Assembly: GCA_963978895.1 (NCBI GenBank)
Contig: OZ022243.1
Coordinates: forward strand, 6,490,182 to 6,554,181
Origin: Erpobdella octoculata
Lineage: Eukaryota > Annelida > Clitellata > Hirudinida > Erpobdellidae
Direction of reading: 5' to 3'
Length of the DNA stretch: 64,000 nucleotides
The position numbers and the translations under genes are program-made. How positions within the stretch are numbered: the first letter of the stretch is position 1; the number at the start of each line of letters is the position of its first letter. The notes below the pieces were generated by a model that saw only the letters and a list, made by a program, of their open reading frames with translations, ran no database searches and was not told the origin of the DNA. Shown piece by piece: positions 26,588 through 38,546 of this stretch.

Positions 26588-27155
26588 TCAATTTCTTGCA
26601 AGAAGCATGCTACATGCCTTCATGGATTCACTAAAATCTCTGAACGTATACCACTGAATGCCCATTGACCAAGGACAACTTGAAGTCTGGTAGTAGTATC
26701 CGTTGAGATTAGCCCTGTAGCAGACATTGTACCACCATGCTCCATAGCGTACGACAGCACAATTTCCTTGGTAATAGTTATCATTATCGTTATCGAATGT
26801 GCTGAACATCATTCCGTTGTGGAGTGCCATGGAATCACCTGTGAAATGTTTTATGTTTAGGAGTCATAAGTTAAATTTTAATTGTATCTTAGTTCTAGTA
26901 TATTTTGAGAATATTCTGAAATATACATCAATCAATCAGAATTTGTTTGAATTCAAACTTGTTGTAGAATTTTATTTTATAAAAATGCACCTGCAGTTCC
27001 TGAATATCCAGATATTTGTAACATGTATTTCAAAATTGGAGAACCAACATTGAAGCTGAGATATTCAGCATAAACCTTGCTTCCATCAAATGATTCTAAT
27101 TCAATTCTCAATTTGTAACTTCTTTTGTTTGTAAGGAGATACAAATTATAGTTTC
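26588..27155 (-). pseudogene. FReD gene fragment J (last two exons)
   Basis: Only exons corresponding to the fifth (27155-26991, 165 nt) and sixth (26838-26588, 251 nt) of gene H are present. They read [45 protein letters not shown], then [41 protein letters not shown] and a stop. Both are open with intact splice sites. Exons 1-4 of a FReD gene are absent. Instead the next sequence upstream is the PAN and half-CTLD of gene K. Since K exon 1 ends in phase 1 and J exon 5 starts in phase 1, a PAN to half-FReD splice is formally possible. The half domain would probably not fold. Confidence 0.75.
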
Positions 27156-27589
27156 CTGCAATTAAGCGTTTTCACCAAAAATTGTATTATTGATTTCAAG
27201 AATGAAAAACAGATTAACATACGATGTATAGAATCAATATTGTATTGATATTTTTTTATTATTATAATCGCTGATTTTTATTAAATCAGAGTAATCATTT
27301 GGAAATATAAAGTTTGCTACTGCAGGAATATTTTCAAAATTCTACATTGAATAATAAGCTAACTAATGAACTACTGGCTGCCAAAAATTACAAACAAACA
27401 TTATAAGTTATCTGAGGCTAAAAAATTACAAGCAAATAGCTAATTATATTTTAAATTTAACTAGAATAATTATAGAAGTTTACAAACTGCAGTTTATCAC
27501 GAAGTATTTTAATAAAAAACAAAATAGTAAGCATCAAATTGGAACAAAACCTTATTGTAATAAAAAATGTATTTATACACATCAGTGTT

Positions 27590-28133
27590 TTGAGATATCT
27601 GTTAAATGCTTCAGTTTTTGCTTTCGTATCGATGACGATAAGAAACGATCTTTTAGGTTGAATGTCGTTGCAGTGCTTCCTAGCATCCGACCAATTCCAT
27701 GTGAAAGAACGTGGCTGGGCATATATCTGAAATTCAAAATATTATAAAAAAAACCTAATGCATTTGCTGTTATTTATAATAAGACGTATTTTGTTAAGAT
27801 AACAACATGACATTCTAACCACGTTTATAGTAAGCTGAGATGTTCTTATCTGAGATCCTTCCAGCGCTTAAAGGATCCCAACTTTGGAACAAATGGCACA
27901 TGGTAATACTGAAATCCCAAACAATTGATGATACGATTATTGAAACACACGTTTGCACATCGCCTGAGTGAAGGGCTTTCTACTGAGATATTCGGTGTTT
28001 GAGAGATGCACGGCCATGATTCGTTTGTCGACTTAACGAAGTAGCGCCCTTTCGTTGTAGCTTCTACGTTTGAATGGACCATAATCAAAATAATTAGTAG
28101 TCTTGTAACTTTGTATATGTACCAAACTATCAT
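27590..28133 (-). pseudogene. PAN-CTLD lectin gene K, broken
   Basis: Exon 1 (28133-27820) starts MIVWYIYKVTRLLIILIMVH and keeps GRYFVKSTNESWPCISQTP, LRRCANVCFNNRIINCLGFQYY and, in a second frame, CHLFQSWDPL and AYYKRG. A small deletion after QYYH shifts the frame. Exon 2 (about 27730-27590) begins ICPA and keeps TWNWSDARKHCNDIQPKRSF. The segment that should carry FVYIAEVGSCYKLEYG is mostly deleted, out of frame. No second-half CTLD exon follows; FReD exons J come next. Confidence 0.75.
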
Positions 28134-29270
28134 GTTTACTTGTACTAAGATTTATGTGTATATGTTAATAAAAACAGTTTTTTTTTCAAGTGTATAAATT
28201 TGTTCAACTATGCAATATATTTTATATTAATTAAAAAAAGTCAAATTGCTTTACACAACAAACAAAACTATCTTTCTATTTCAAAGCATCTTTCAAATTG
28301 AATTTAATCCTAAACTTCCACGGCATTTAGTATTTTTCTAGCACTTAACCAGGACCCAACTGGATTGCTGGAAACCTTTATTACTATACTCATTTAAAAA
28401 GATACTGTTTATACCTTGTCGTCTTGACGATTGGTTATTTTCATGGACACTGTTCAACTAGTGAGAATGTAGATTTGAGATTTTTTTGAGCTCAATTTGT
28501 GTGTATGTTTTTCACTATTAAAACTTTGCATGTGACTAAATGAAAATACAATATAAAACTTGTTTTATAAAGTTTATTATTGACAAATAATTTACGTGAT
28601 AATTTAGTTGTATGGTTTTGCAAAGAAACTCCAAAAGGAAAAACATTGTTATTGTTAATGGTGTTTTGTACGAGATGCTAGCTTTTTTCATTGTTAGTAG
28701 TAGTAGTCTAAATGTTTATTATTGGCATGCTCTATATACGATACAATTGGAGTTTTAAAAAATCGTTACAAAACAAAGAACTTCCAGACTTCAGATCAAG
28801 ACAGGTCAATCTGGAATAGAACGAACAAAGCTTGAAAAGATCTCCCGTAAGCAAATAACACAGCTGGAAAAAAGTAAACACGCAAAAAATTGAGGATTGG
28901 TTTGATTAATCAAATCTAACTGCAGTACAAATTACAGAACAATTTTGAAAGTTTTAGATAAAAAATAGAAAAAAAAAACAATACATTTTCAGAATGTTTA
29001 TAACGCGTTAACACATTAATAACCGACTACGCAGTCTAATATAAGATTTGACTGTGTCATATACAATACGAAATAAATTGTGTTGCTAAATTAAATTTCT
29101 CAAATTAATGAAAAAAACTTTATTTTGTTAGTTTTCATTTCTTTTAAACAAACAACGGGTTTTCCTAAAACAAAATTTCAAATATCATTGTTTTCAATCA
29201 ATAAGTGAAATGAGGCAAAAAATAAAAATCTATTATTTTTTTTCCTGACTGACATAAATTGTTATAAATT
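28134..29270. other. Intergenic between genes L and K
   Basis: AT-rich. Bases 28310-28375 carry a faint match to the NWSDARKHC block of CTLD exon 2 on the minus strand (TGCTAGAAAAATACT), too short to call. Nothing else is recognised. Confidence 0.35.
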
Positions 29271-30676
29271 CTAATCTATCATGGGGGCACATTCGCAAAG
29301 AGCGCACTTCAGAATGCGACAGTCACAGTCTCCCCAACGCATGGTAATGCAGTAGGTCAAACATGCTTCCATTCGGATGGAGCCACCCCAAGCGTCAGGT
29401 TCTGTGCCATGCCAGTTGGTGTAAGGAACAAATGAATAGGTAACCCCAACAAATGGTTTCCAAACAAAACCTGTGCTTAAGTTGTTCGGATCAAATCGTT
29501 GTCCACCAAGCCATGTTTGAATGTATGAATCATATACAACTAGACAGTTTGCTTCTGGATCTTAATAAACAGAAAGAAATTATTCATTAAATTAAAATGT
29601 GCGTTTAGTTAAAACATTAATTATAATGTGTATTTAACCATTTAGCGGTAAATACTTATTGATGAGCATTAACAAAAAATTATTGTTTGTGGATGATATA
29701 GGTATTTGCAGTTAATTCCTGTCTTGAAGTCAACATTATACAGAGAAACATCATGTTTCAAGTCAATCCCAGTTCTTAGGTGGCCCGATTAAGGAAAGAA
29801 AAAAATGTTTAGTTTTTAATTTTAGACCTTATTAAACTAAATAATTGTTTAGTAGTTACCAAAAAGACTTTAAATCGCCACAGTAAATATTGACAAATTG
29901 ATTTTAATTGTCTTACTAATTATAAGTGTCGAAAAGTATGTAAGGTACACATTGGTTGAGGTGGTTTTCGCAGTGCTGTTAATGACAGTAAGAAATGATT
30001 TTCCTGGTTGAATGTCATTGCAGTGTGTCCTGGCATCATTCCAGTTCCAATTGCCGTATTCCAGCTTGTAACAAGATTTAGCTGTAGCCATGTAGACAAA
30101 TGCAGGAGGGCATAAATCTAAAAAATAATTATAAAATAAGTGTAAATTAAAAACTGAACATTGAATTTGTGGACAGGTAACGAGTTGATTAGTCTGTTTA
30201 CACGCGTTGTTTCTGTCGATTGTTCAAATCCAGAAGAAGCTGTGCCAAAGTTGGTATTGCTTTCATAGACTTCATGAAAAACTGACGCTGCATCAAACTT
30301 TAACGTATAAATACCTTATTAATTAATTTTCAAAAACTTGTTATTACTAGCTCTTTTTAGAGTAAGAAACGCAACTTGGGTCAAAGACCACAGAAATTGA
30401 AACAAAATCCACCTTTTCAAACATATCGCATGTTTTTGGTTTTTGATAGTACTGAAATCTTAGGCAGTTAAGTTGATGATTGTTGAAACATTTTACAGCA
30501 CATGCTTGAAGAGAACGACTGCTACTTGAATATTCGGGCAACTGAGATGTGCAAGGCCACGGTTTATAGGCACTTTTGATGAAGTTGCGGATCTTCAAGT
30601 TAGCCTCGATTTGTACCATTTCAGCTGAGAATAAAATAATCAAGGAAATACAAAAACAACAGCTTTCAGAATCCAT
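29271..30676 (-). CDS. PAN-CTLD lectin gene L, intact if a GC donor is used
   Basis: Exons about 30676-30352, 30117-29917 and 29560-29271 (325, 201 and 290 nt) give a 271-residue protein if joined in phase 1. Leader MDSESCCFCISLIILFSAEM. The PAN-like domain has IRNFIKSAYKPWPCTSQLP, CAVKCFNNHQLNCLRFQYY, KTCDMFEK and PSCVSYSKK. The CTLD has LCPPAFVYM, CYKLEYGNWNWNDARTHCN, TWLGGQRFDP, VWKPFVGV, NWHGTEPDA, MEACLTY, WGDCDC and KCALCEC. The triplet is EPD and WND has become WGD, so calcium-site chemistry may be altered. At the end of exon 1 no GT fits the phase. AAGA followed by GCTAGT would be a GC donor; otherwise a TAG follows within two codons. Intron 2 has a strong GTAAGA donor. Functional status is uncertain. 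Confidence 0.65.
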
Positions 30677-32160
30677 TTTGACCGTGTTTTTTGTTTTCGA
30701 AACGTTAGCACAGTTATGTTCTTTGTTTGCAATGCTATTTTTTCTGTATTTTTTTGGTTCTCTACAAACCTACAACTTTTTTTTGTAAAAAAACAGCAGA
30801 ACAATTTAATAAATAAATATTTAATCTTATTACATGGTTTAATTTGTCTTATTCCCGTTTATGTTAATTTGTTACAAAGAGTAACAAGACATTTATTTGT
30901 CGATGACTCGAGTTAGTGCAGTTTTCTCTTGATCTTTGCCTGTTGAACAAAAACATCACTTTCGTAAAAGAAATAAATGTTTTTAATCCGTTGGCGTTAG
31001 TCGCACAAAACATCTCTGGGAACTTGATGGAAAACAATTGTTATACGATGATAGTCAAACTTCTTCTTCTTCTGTAGTGAGGCAAAAATGGCGTGCTTCT
31101 TCAGTCCAAGTTATATTGATTCCAACTAAGATAGGAACATGTCGTGTGAAATTTCTAAGATATTTAAGATCTAGTTACATTGCAAGTGTAACAGCGTTGT
31201 AGCTACACATTAGAGCTTCTGGGAAACAGCAAAAATATTTTTTTATATGAACGTCTTCATTTTATGTTTCAGCTTGATTGGGTGACGAAAAGTTTGTTAA
31301 TTTTTACTTATTAGATTCAACCACATGCAAGCAAGCAAGGTAAGTTAAAACAAAAACTTTATTTAATAAAACAATCCAAATATATGCTTAGAAAACCACG
31401 TGTAACTTTTATTGCAAGACACTGGATGTGTTACAAATTGTTTCCATTAGCAGTGCATTGTTTAAGCTGAGCATTTCATGGAGTGGTCACTGCATTTTCT
31501 GAACAATCATTTTTTTTAATGGTGGATGTACGTGCATAAACATCAAAACAACCACAAAAACTACATTTGCAAATCTAAATAAGTTAAAAAATAGAAGGGG
31601 TTTTTTAAAGAAAATCATGAGGTAGTCCATTTTAACTTTATGCATGTTTTTACAAAACAAATAGTCAAACATTTTCTTCTATTACTATTATTGTAATCTT
31701 TGGCTTTATATGTTTATTTATAAAAAAACAGTATTTATACATAATAGATTTGTGATATTTTTACTCCAAATACACTAAATATTACTATTGTTATAACTTT
31801 ATTTTTTATTTAAAACATTTGTAAAAAGAATCTAAAAATGACAATTATAATTTAATTTATTATAAAGTTGCTTGTAAAAAATAGAAAATGAATGTTTACA
31901 TTTTCTAAGAATCAATTTGTTTACAAAAATAAATGTAACTTAATAGTTACTATTATACGTTTTAGCTACAAGTAATAGATTTGTTACAAATGGCTATGCA
32001 TTGACCGCTGTTTTATTCAATTGAAGTTCTATAAATTATTTATATTTTTAGATGAATATGAAGGAAGTAACTAAAGAGAGTAACTAAAGAAAGTAAAAAA
32101 AAAGGTAAAGTACTTCTAAAGAAGTAACTAAAGTAAAATAAAGAGAATTGCTTTCAGTTA
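30677..32160. other. Intergenic between genes M and L
   Basis: AT-rich, no gene recognised. A short run of GAAGTAACTAAAGA units lies at 32055-32135. Confidence 0.4.
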
Positions 32161-33059
32161 AACAAGGGTGTTGATTCGCAAAGAGCGCACTACACAAATG
32201 TGCACATAGCATCATCCCATTTGGACGTGTTATACAAATATGCTATGCATGCCCTTCTATTTGGTTGACCCTGGAGCCAGTTTGAATATGAATATGACTT
32301 CTGGAAATGGTTTCCAAACAAATATTGTGCTAATGTTAACCACATTAGATATTTGAGCTCTTAACGAAATGCAACTTGATTTAATACAGCTAGAATTAAG
32401 TAAACATTGGACTTCCGGTTGATTTTCTGCAAGAAAACTAAGTTTCAGATGTTGTTTCATTCATTCATTACCTCTTAAAACGTATAAAAATGTATTAGGC
32501 TAACTTGAGATTGCTAACATATAATAACAAATGGCATTATTTTTTTCTTCAGTATCAATGACAGCAGGAAATGTTCTTTCGGGTTGAATATCATTGCAAT
32601 GCCTTCTTGCATTCAGCTATTGCCAATTTCCATACTCCAATTTGTAACAAGATCTTGCTTCAGACATGTATAAAAAATTATGTGGGCACAAATCTGAAAT
32701 GCGATATGTTTTATCCCGTTCATTACAATGCTAAATGTTTGTTTTTATAAAAATCTAGAAAACAAACCAGTTTTATAAAAAGCTGAACAACTTGAATCAG
32801 GAACTTTTGCGTTGTCCAAAGGATCCCATTATTGAAATAAATGACACATTTTAGATTTTATGTAATATTGAAATCTTAAACAGTTTATCTGATTACTGTT
32901 CAAACAGCTATGAGCGCATTTTATGAGTGAGAAACTTTTAAATGAGATTGAAGGAGATGGATGGTCGCTGCCTTTGGTGAATGATCGTTCGTTTGTTAAT
33001 GGATAAGCTTGGGAAAACGCCAAAACAAGCAAGAAAGTTTTATTTACAACTGTTTTCAT
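32161..33059 (-). pseudogene. PAN-CTLD lectin gene M, multiply broken
   Basis: Exon 1 begins at 33059 (MKTVVNKTFLLVLAFSQAYP) with PAN-like ERSFTKGSD, IKCAHSCLNSNQINCLRFQYY and KMCHLFQ, then TAA where the family has a residue before WDPLD. Exon 2 (about 32695-32510) keeps LCPHNFLYM, ARSCYKLEYGNWQ, then TAG, then LNARRHCNDIQPERTFPAV. Exon 3 (about 32430-32165) keeps IFVWKPFPEV, a frameshift, YSNW, GQPNRRACIAY, KWDDAMC, then TAG where Lys of KCALC should be. At least three stops and one frameshift are present. It is a dead gene. Confidence 0.82.
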
Positions 33060-34358
33060 TGTTCTCTGTAAAGTATTTATACTAAAAAAAGTTTTATTAA
33101 TTTTAATTTATGTGGTTTGTTTTGTTTAAAATTAACTGAAAAATGTATTATTTTCGAAGTTGTAAATTATAACTGATTTCATTTTTTGCAAATTATAAAT
33201 TTAAGCTAAACAATTCAAACACATTCAAATTAAACCATTTTTAAGACTAATAGACATTAAATTAAAAAGTTTATAATTTATTACAATTGAGTTATTTTAC
33301 AATTAAATGGTCGGTATAAAAAACACGTTAGTATTCAAAACGACTAAATTTTTCTTTGTGTGAATCAGATTGCAACACAAACATTTGTGGTGCAAGTAAA
33401 CAATTATTTTTAACTAAATTAGTGAAATAGAAAACTTGTTAAAACAACTATAAATCATTAATCTGAAATTAACTGACAACCAGTTGGCTTTTTTCTAAAT
33501 AAGAATCTTTATTTTACAAAATTCTTGTTACAATACTTTTAACAGAAAAACCTCCAGACAAGTACATAACTTGCTGTAAATAGAATTTTATCAAGTCGTA
33601 ACTTTTAGAAACGTAACATTTAGAAAAAAAACATTTACTAACTTTCTCTTATGTTGTGTCTTATTGTTTTCAGTTTTCTTTAACAGTTTATAGACATGAC
33701 AAAAAAATGGTCGGCGAAATTGTTTGCTTGGATCGAACATCGTCTTTGAAAAGCTGTTGAATAGAAAATGCTACTGCAATTGACAATAGACTGACATAGA
33801 AATTGCGTGAGTTTTGAGGTCTAACTCCAATCTTAACATATACATTAAAATTTATTGGAAACTCGTTTTCAGATATGTTTTTATAGTGCTTGCTTGTGAA
33901 CGTTTTAATTTGGCATTGAACTTTTTGAGAATTTTCATAAACGTATTTGAAAGAATTAAGTCCAACTTTAAAGAATTTAGAGGAACCTGAAAAACTTTAG
34001 ACGAACTCGAAACAATTTAGATAAGATCAACAGATTTCAGAGGAACTCGAAGGATTTTAGAAAAACTTGAAAATTTTAGAGGAGCTTGAAAATCTTTTAA
34101 ATAAAGTTTCAGAAAACAGTTAATTTTAGTTAAATGACCACAAATAAAAATACAATTTGGTAACAAAAACAGTTTTTAGTTTTAAAATAGTTTGTTTGTA
34201 ACTCTGAAATTATCAACTGTTTGGTGCATACTAATTAGTTGCAAGCAAAAATTACAAACTATTTTTTAAATAAGAGAACGTATTTTGAATTGTTTAGAGA
34301 TGTTACTTGATGGCTGGAATCTAAATCTTGCTGAAGTCTTTAAATCATGAAAGATACG
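33060..34358. other. Intergenic between genes N and M
   Basis: AT-rich. The only structured piece is a tandem repeat with the core TTTAGANGAACTYGAAAA at 33965-34095 (entered separately). No gene recognised. Confidence 0.4.
33965..34095. repeat. Degenerate about 30-bp tandem repeat
   Basis: Four to five units built around TTTAGAGGAACTCGAAAA with variable spacing, for example at 33978, 34032 and 34076. It shows no coding meaning. Confidence 0.65.
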
Positions 34359-34467
34359 AGAAGTTGGTGGTATATCGGTATGGCATTTGCCTGTAAACCT
34401 GAAAGTGAAGGTTTGAATCCAGCCGGTGACACCAGCGTCTGCGAAAATGGTAATAGGCGTCTATAAT
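34359..34467 (+). repeat. tRNA-derived SINE copy 3, inside the PAN exon of gene N
   Basis: Head TTGGTGGTATATCGGTATGG, GGCATTTGCCTGTAAACC, box-B-like GAAGGTTTGAATCCAGCC and the tail word AATAGGCGTCTATAA. The same family is seen at 3.15, 8.2 and 41.1 kb. It abuts coding sequence of gene N. Confidence 0.7.
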
Positions 34468-34746
34468 AAGATACCTCTGGCTGTCCAAAGGATCCCAATA
34501 TTGAAACAGATGACACGTTCCTGAATTTCTGTAATGTTGGAATCTCAAACAATTTATTTGTTTACTGTTCAAACAGCTTAAAGCACACTCTTTAGGTAAG
34601 CTTGTTTCAATTGAAATTGCAGGAGGTTGAGAAATACATGGCCACGGAAGGTCGCTGCTTTTAGTGAATGGTCGTTCTTTTACGAATAAATGAGCAGGTG
34701 GAAGCATCAAATCTATCAAGAGGGCAATATTCAAATATCTTTCCAT
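34468..34746 (-). pseudogene. PAN exon of gene N, cut by a SINE
   Basis: Opens with ATG at 34746 and reads MERYLNIALLIDLMLPPAHL, ERPFTKSSDLPWPCISQPP, CALSCLNSKQINCLRF, GTCHLFQYWDPLDSQR. It then runs into SINE sequence at about 34467 instead of the usual last Cys block and donor. The frame continues through the SINE by chance. No CTLD exon follows before gene M. The nearest paralogue is gene M (QYYIKSKMCHLFQ, WDPLD). Confidence 0.75.
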
Positions 34747-35075
34747 TGTCGCGTCTACGTTTTAAATAATCTGAAAAAATAATATAATACTTATTATTTT
34801 CAAAAATTAAATATCTTTACATTTAATCTAAATTTTCTAAAATTTTTATTGAACAAACTAAAAAGTATATTAAAATACAAAAAAGGCAAATTTCCGCTGC
34901 AAAATTGCAATTCTTTATTAATATTTTATACAAAATTATGTTGTAAAACTTTCATATCATTAACTATAAGTAGCCATATTTTTTAAGTTTGTAAACTGTC
35001 TAAAGTATTTTTTAATTATTCATTCAATTATTTCACTGCCGAATGTGATTAAATCAATATAGCAATAAATGTCTA
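34747..35075. other. 3' flank of gene O
   Basis: AT-rich; bases 35000-35075 resemble the 3' flank of gene E (AATAAATGTCTATGTTATGGA and TTCAATTCAGAA words). No gene. Confidence 0.4.
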
Positions 35076-35288
35076 TGTTATGGATTTTTTCAATTCAGAA
35101 AAGCTTTCGATTCGCAAATTATTATTTGGTTCGCCAGCATACCAGTTCAAATAGGAACCCAGAGGTAAAATGAATTCGGGAAATGGCTTCCAAACAAAAT
35201 ATGAACGGAAATCATTTGGATTAATTCTTTGAGCTCCTAACCAAAGCCAGCGTGTGTATATGTTATTACACAAACAATCGGTTTCCAG

Positions 35289-35513
35289 ACGGACGGTTCG
35301 CCCCCTGGACGGTTCGCCCCCTGGTCGATTCGCACTCTGGACGGTTCGCCCCCTGGTCGATTCGCACCCTGGACGGTTCGCCCTCTGGTCGATTCGCACT
35401 CTGGACGGTTCGCCCCCTGGTCGATTCGCACTCTGGACGGTTCGCCCCATGGTCGATTCGCACCCTGGACGGTTCGCCCCTTGGTCGATTCGCATTCTGG
35501 ACAATTCGCTCCC
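35289..35513. repeat. Left minisatellite arm, 16-bp units
   Basis: About 14 units following CTGGWCGRTTCGCMCY, GC-rich in an AT-rich neighbourhood. The open frames through it on both strands are translations of the repeat, not genes. Confidence 0.9.
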
Positions 35514-35943
35514 TGCGTGGTTGACGGTTTATTAGAGTTAAATATAATTTTTTTTATTATTTTTATCACGTTTTCTTAACTTGCTTAAATATTATTTTTT
35601 TGTTATTTTTTCTATGGAGGTAGTTCTCATACAGGGAACGAAAGTTAAGAAGGTACTTCTTCAAAAGTGCTATTAATGTTCTTTTTCAAAATGTTAATTT
35701 CAATTTCTTTTGCGATTTTTTGATGACCCCTTCCCGAACCCTACGCCTATGGTTTAAATGTTTTTTTTTAATTTACAAATCTTTTAACTGGAACTCAATT
35801 TTAAGAGGTTTGACATTGTTTAACGTAGCGTTAGTAATGACTAAGCCACGAATCGTTATCTCACTTTATAATAAATATATAATGATGTTTGAAAGCAGAT
35901 TAACTAATGATAGACACTGCATTTTTGTTGTAAATTTTATTGA

Positions 35944-36487
35944 TCATTCTCCGCCTGGCCCATATATGTGCGCACATGCACGCAGAAGTTTAGAAGTGGT
36001 TATTTCATGTTCCGCATACTTCTCCCACACGTCGGATAATTTTTCCTGCAGTCTGGTATAGGTCGTCCTTTGGTACCTGCAAAGTCTTTTCTCGGATATC
36101 AGGTAGACTTGCAGGGCAACATATTCCGCTTCGTTGAAGAGTAGCGGCGCCAGTTGGTACAAATCGAACTTACCACGCCTGGCACGACTATTTAAGCGCG
36201 TGTGCCATCCAAAAGGTGGCGGTTACGTGAACAAAAGTCCAAAACTTCAAACGTATTATAATGAAACAAAACAGCGGCAGGTAGTCTAATTTACCATTTA
36301 TAATTAGCATAAAATACTTCGTAGCACACTAGCCGCACTTCCGAGGCTTTATGCAATTGTTTTAACTGCAAGCCGCTTTTTTACTGGCTTATAATATAAT
36401 GAACGTATTATTATGTCATGAGGATTCCGATTTTCTTTGAAAAGACTGATCAATTTAAGCACTTTCTCATCAGTCCACCTCATCGTA
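35944..36487 (-). pseudogene. Degraded transposon protein with a possible MADF/Myb-like start
   Basis: Read from ATG at 36487: MRWTDEKVLKLISLFKENRN, with a stop about 25 codons later. A second open block at 36162-35944 reads LYQLAPLLFNEAEYVALQV and YTRLQEKLSDVWEKYAEHEI. The RWTDEKVLKLI opening is like MADF or Myb/SANT-like DNA-binding domains of DNA transposons. The second block is not recognised. Stops separate them, so it is a relic, and the family assignment is tentative. Confidence 0.35.
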
Positions 36488-36814
36488 ATTTCTATAGTTT
36501 AAAATAATTAATCATTCAAACAAAATACACAAAAAAAATTTAATGCAAATATGTTCCATAATTTATTTTTGAAACTTTAAAATAACGTATATACAAATAT
36601 AAATAAACAAAACTCTTTAAAATTGCACATTTTTGTTAACCAAAAGAAGAAAATAATTTTTCTCTGGGCTATGTGAGAAATGTCTTGATGGAGTCATGCA
36701 TTAATTATGGACATTCGTATAACAAACAAGCCATATTTTGTTAAAACTTAAAACGTGAGGAACCGTTTACTCAAACTAACCATCTGCCATTTTTAAATAG
36801 GATAGAACGCTTTT

Positions 36815-37091
<277 letters not shown>

Positions 37092-37158
37092 GGTCAAGAA
37101 AAACGTGGTAGAAATAATAAAAAAATTATTTAAATCTAATAGACAGGCAATAGACAGT

Positions 37159-37381
37159 CAACCAGAGGGCGAATGGTCCAGGGGGCAAATCGTCCAGAGT
37201 GCGAATCGACCAGGGGGCGAATCGTCCAGTGGGCGAATCGACCAGAGGGCGAACCGTCCAGAGTGCGAATCGACCAGGGGGCGAACCGTCCAGAGTGCGA
37301 ATCGACCAGGGGGCGAATCGTCTAGGGAGGGGGCGAATCGTCCAGGGTGCGAATCGTCCAGGGGGCGAAACGTCCTGTTAC
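37159..37381. repeat. Right minisatellite arm, 16-bp units
   Basis: Reverse-complement units of the left arm (GGGGGCGAATCGTCCA and GAGTGCGAATCGACCA types), with one irregular insertion AGGGAGGG near 37323. Confidence 0.9.
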
Positions 37382-37546
37382 CAAACAATCTGTTTCAAGT
37401 GAAAAACTCAATTTTTATAAAACTCTAAAATACCTTTTTGAATTAAAACTTTAATATTTTAAAAATCACAACAGTGAAATGATACTAAATCGATGTTATG
37501 TTAAAACAAAACTTAACCTTTGGCAGATGAGAGATAGTTGTTAATA

Positions 37547-38546
37547 AATGTAGTTCTATGTTGAAAGTATTGTTGACAGAGGGTTTCCAAACAAAAATAG
37601 TTCCCAGCTTGAGAGGATCCATTCTTTGAGCACCGAGCCAAATCTGACGATAAACGAAGACAACAGAAAAAACATGATGATTCCGGACTCTTACCTACAA
37701 AATTCATCATTAGATATAATAAATTCGTTATTATTTTCAAGTTGAAAAATCTGTTTAAATATAACACTTAATTAGTTTAAATTTTGTATTTTAAAATGTA
37801 ACAGCTAATATTACTCATTAGTGTAGTTAGATATGAAGTTGAACTATTCTGCTTAGCTGAACTGTTAAGTACAGCTGGAAATGATCTTCCCGGTTGAATG
37901 GCATTACAATGCAGTCTGGCATCATACCAGTTCCATTTTCCGTACTCCAGTTTGTAACAAGCTCCAGCAGTGCCCATGAATACAAAAGATGGTGGGCATA
38001 TATCTAATAAAACATTTTGAACACAATATATTTTTAATAACACTTAAAATAAAAATGGAACAAGTTTAAACTAAAAAGTATCAAAATTGCTCCAAAAACC
38101 CATTTGAAAATAAAGTGCTTTGTTGTGCTCTGTTTTACAATTTTTTGGTTAATTTAACATAGAAAAATTAAAAAAACAACCAAATTCGGAACTCAACTAA
38201 ACTCAAAAAAAAAGAAAGTTAATAAATTGATACCACGTTTGATATAAGCCATGCAGTTTGTATTTGAAGTCCTTTCTGTTGCCAACAGGTCCCAGTTTTC
38301 AAACCAATGGCACACTCCAGTATTTATGTAGTATTGAATTCTTAAACAGTTCATATGACGATTTTTCAAACAATCAACTACACATCTTTGAAGTGAAGAA
38401 CTTTGAAGCATAAACGTTGGAGTATCTGTGACACACGGTTGTGGTTCTGGTGTTTTTGGCAAAATAACGCTCTTTCGCAACAACATTGTCGTCGTAAACA
38501 GCCACATAGAAGCTTGAGCAAAACAAAATAAGCATTTTTGATACAT
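37547..38546 (-). pseudogene. PAN-CTLD lectin gene P, truncated and fused to gene O
   Basis: Exon 1 (38546-38234) has leader MYQKCLFCFAQASMWLFTTT and PAN-like LQRCVVDCLKNRHMNCLRI, CHWFENWDLLATE and NCMAYIKRG. The RYFAKN segment is read out of frame because two small indels compensate. Exon 2 (38003-37815) is intact: ICPPSFVFM, GACYKLEYGKWNWYDARLHC, NAIQPGRSF. Exon 3 (about 37695-37550) has one extra T in a T-run after SSC. Beyond it the shifted frame reads QIWLGAQRMDPLKLGTIFVW and KPSVNNTFNIE. The exon then stops matching at about 37550 and continues as the end of gene O exon 2. The sugar-binding half of the CTLD is lost. The nearest relatives are G (exons 1-2) and D (exon 3). Confidence 0.8.

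Noticed and set aside
28310..28375. Possible further CTLD exon-2 relic
   Set aside because: Match to the NWSDARKHC block is too short in AT-rich sequence to separate from chance.
35237..35569. Repetitive 'GANRPGGEPSRVRIDQ' open frames, also at 37105-37428
   Set aside because: They are the GC-rich 16-bp minisatellite arms of the foldback element read in several frames and on both strands.
35720..36061. Plus-strand open frame within the foldback element
   Set aside because: The opposite strand carries the more convincing transposon-protein remnants; this frame has no recognisable motif.
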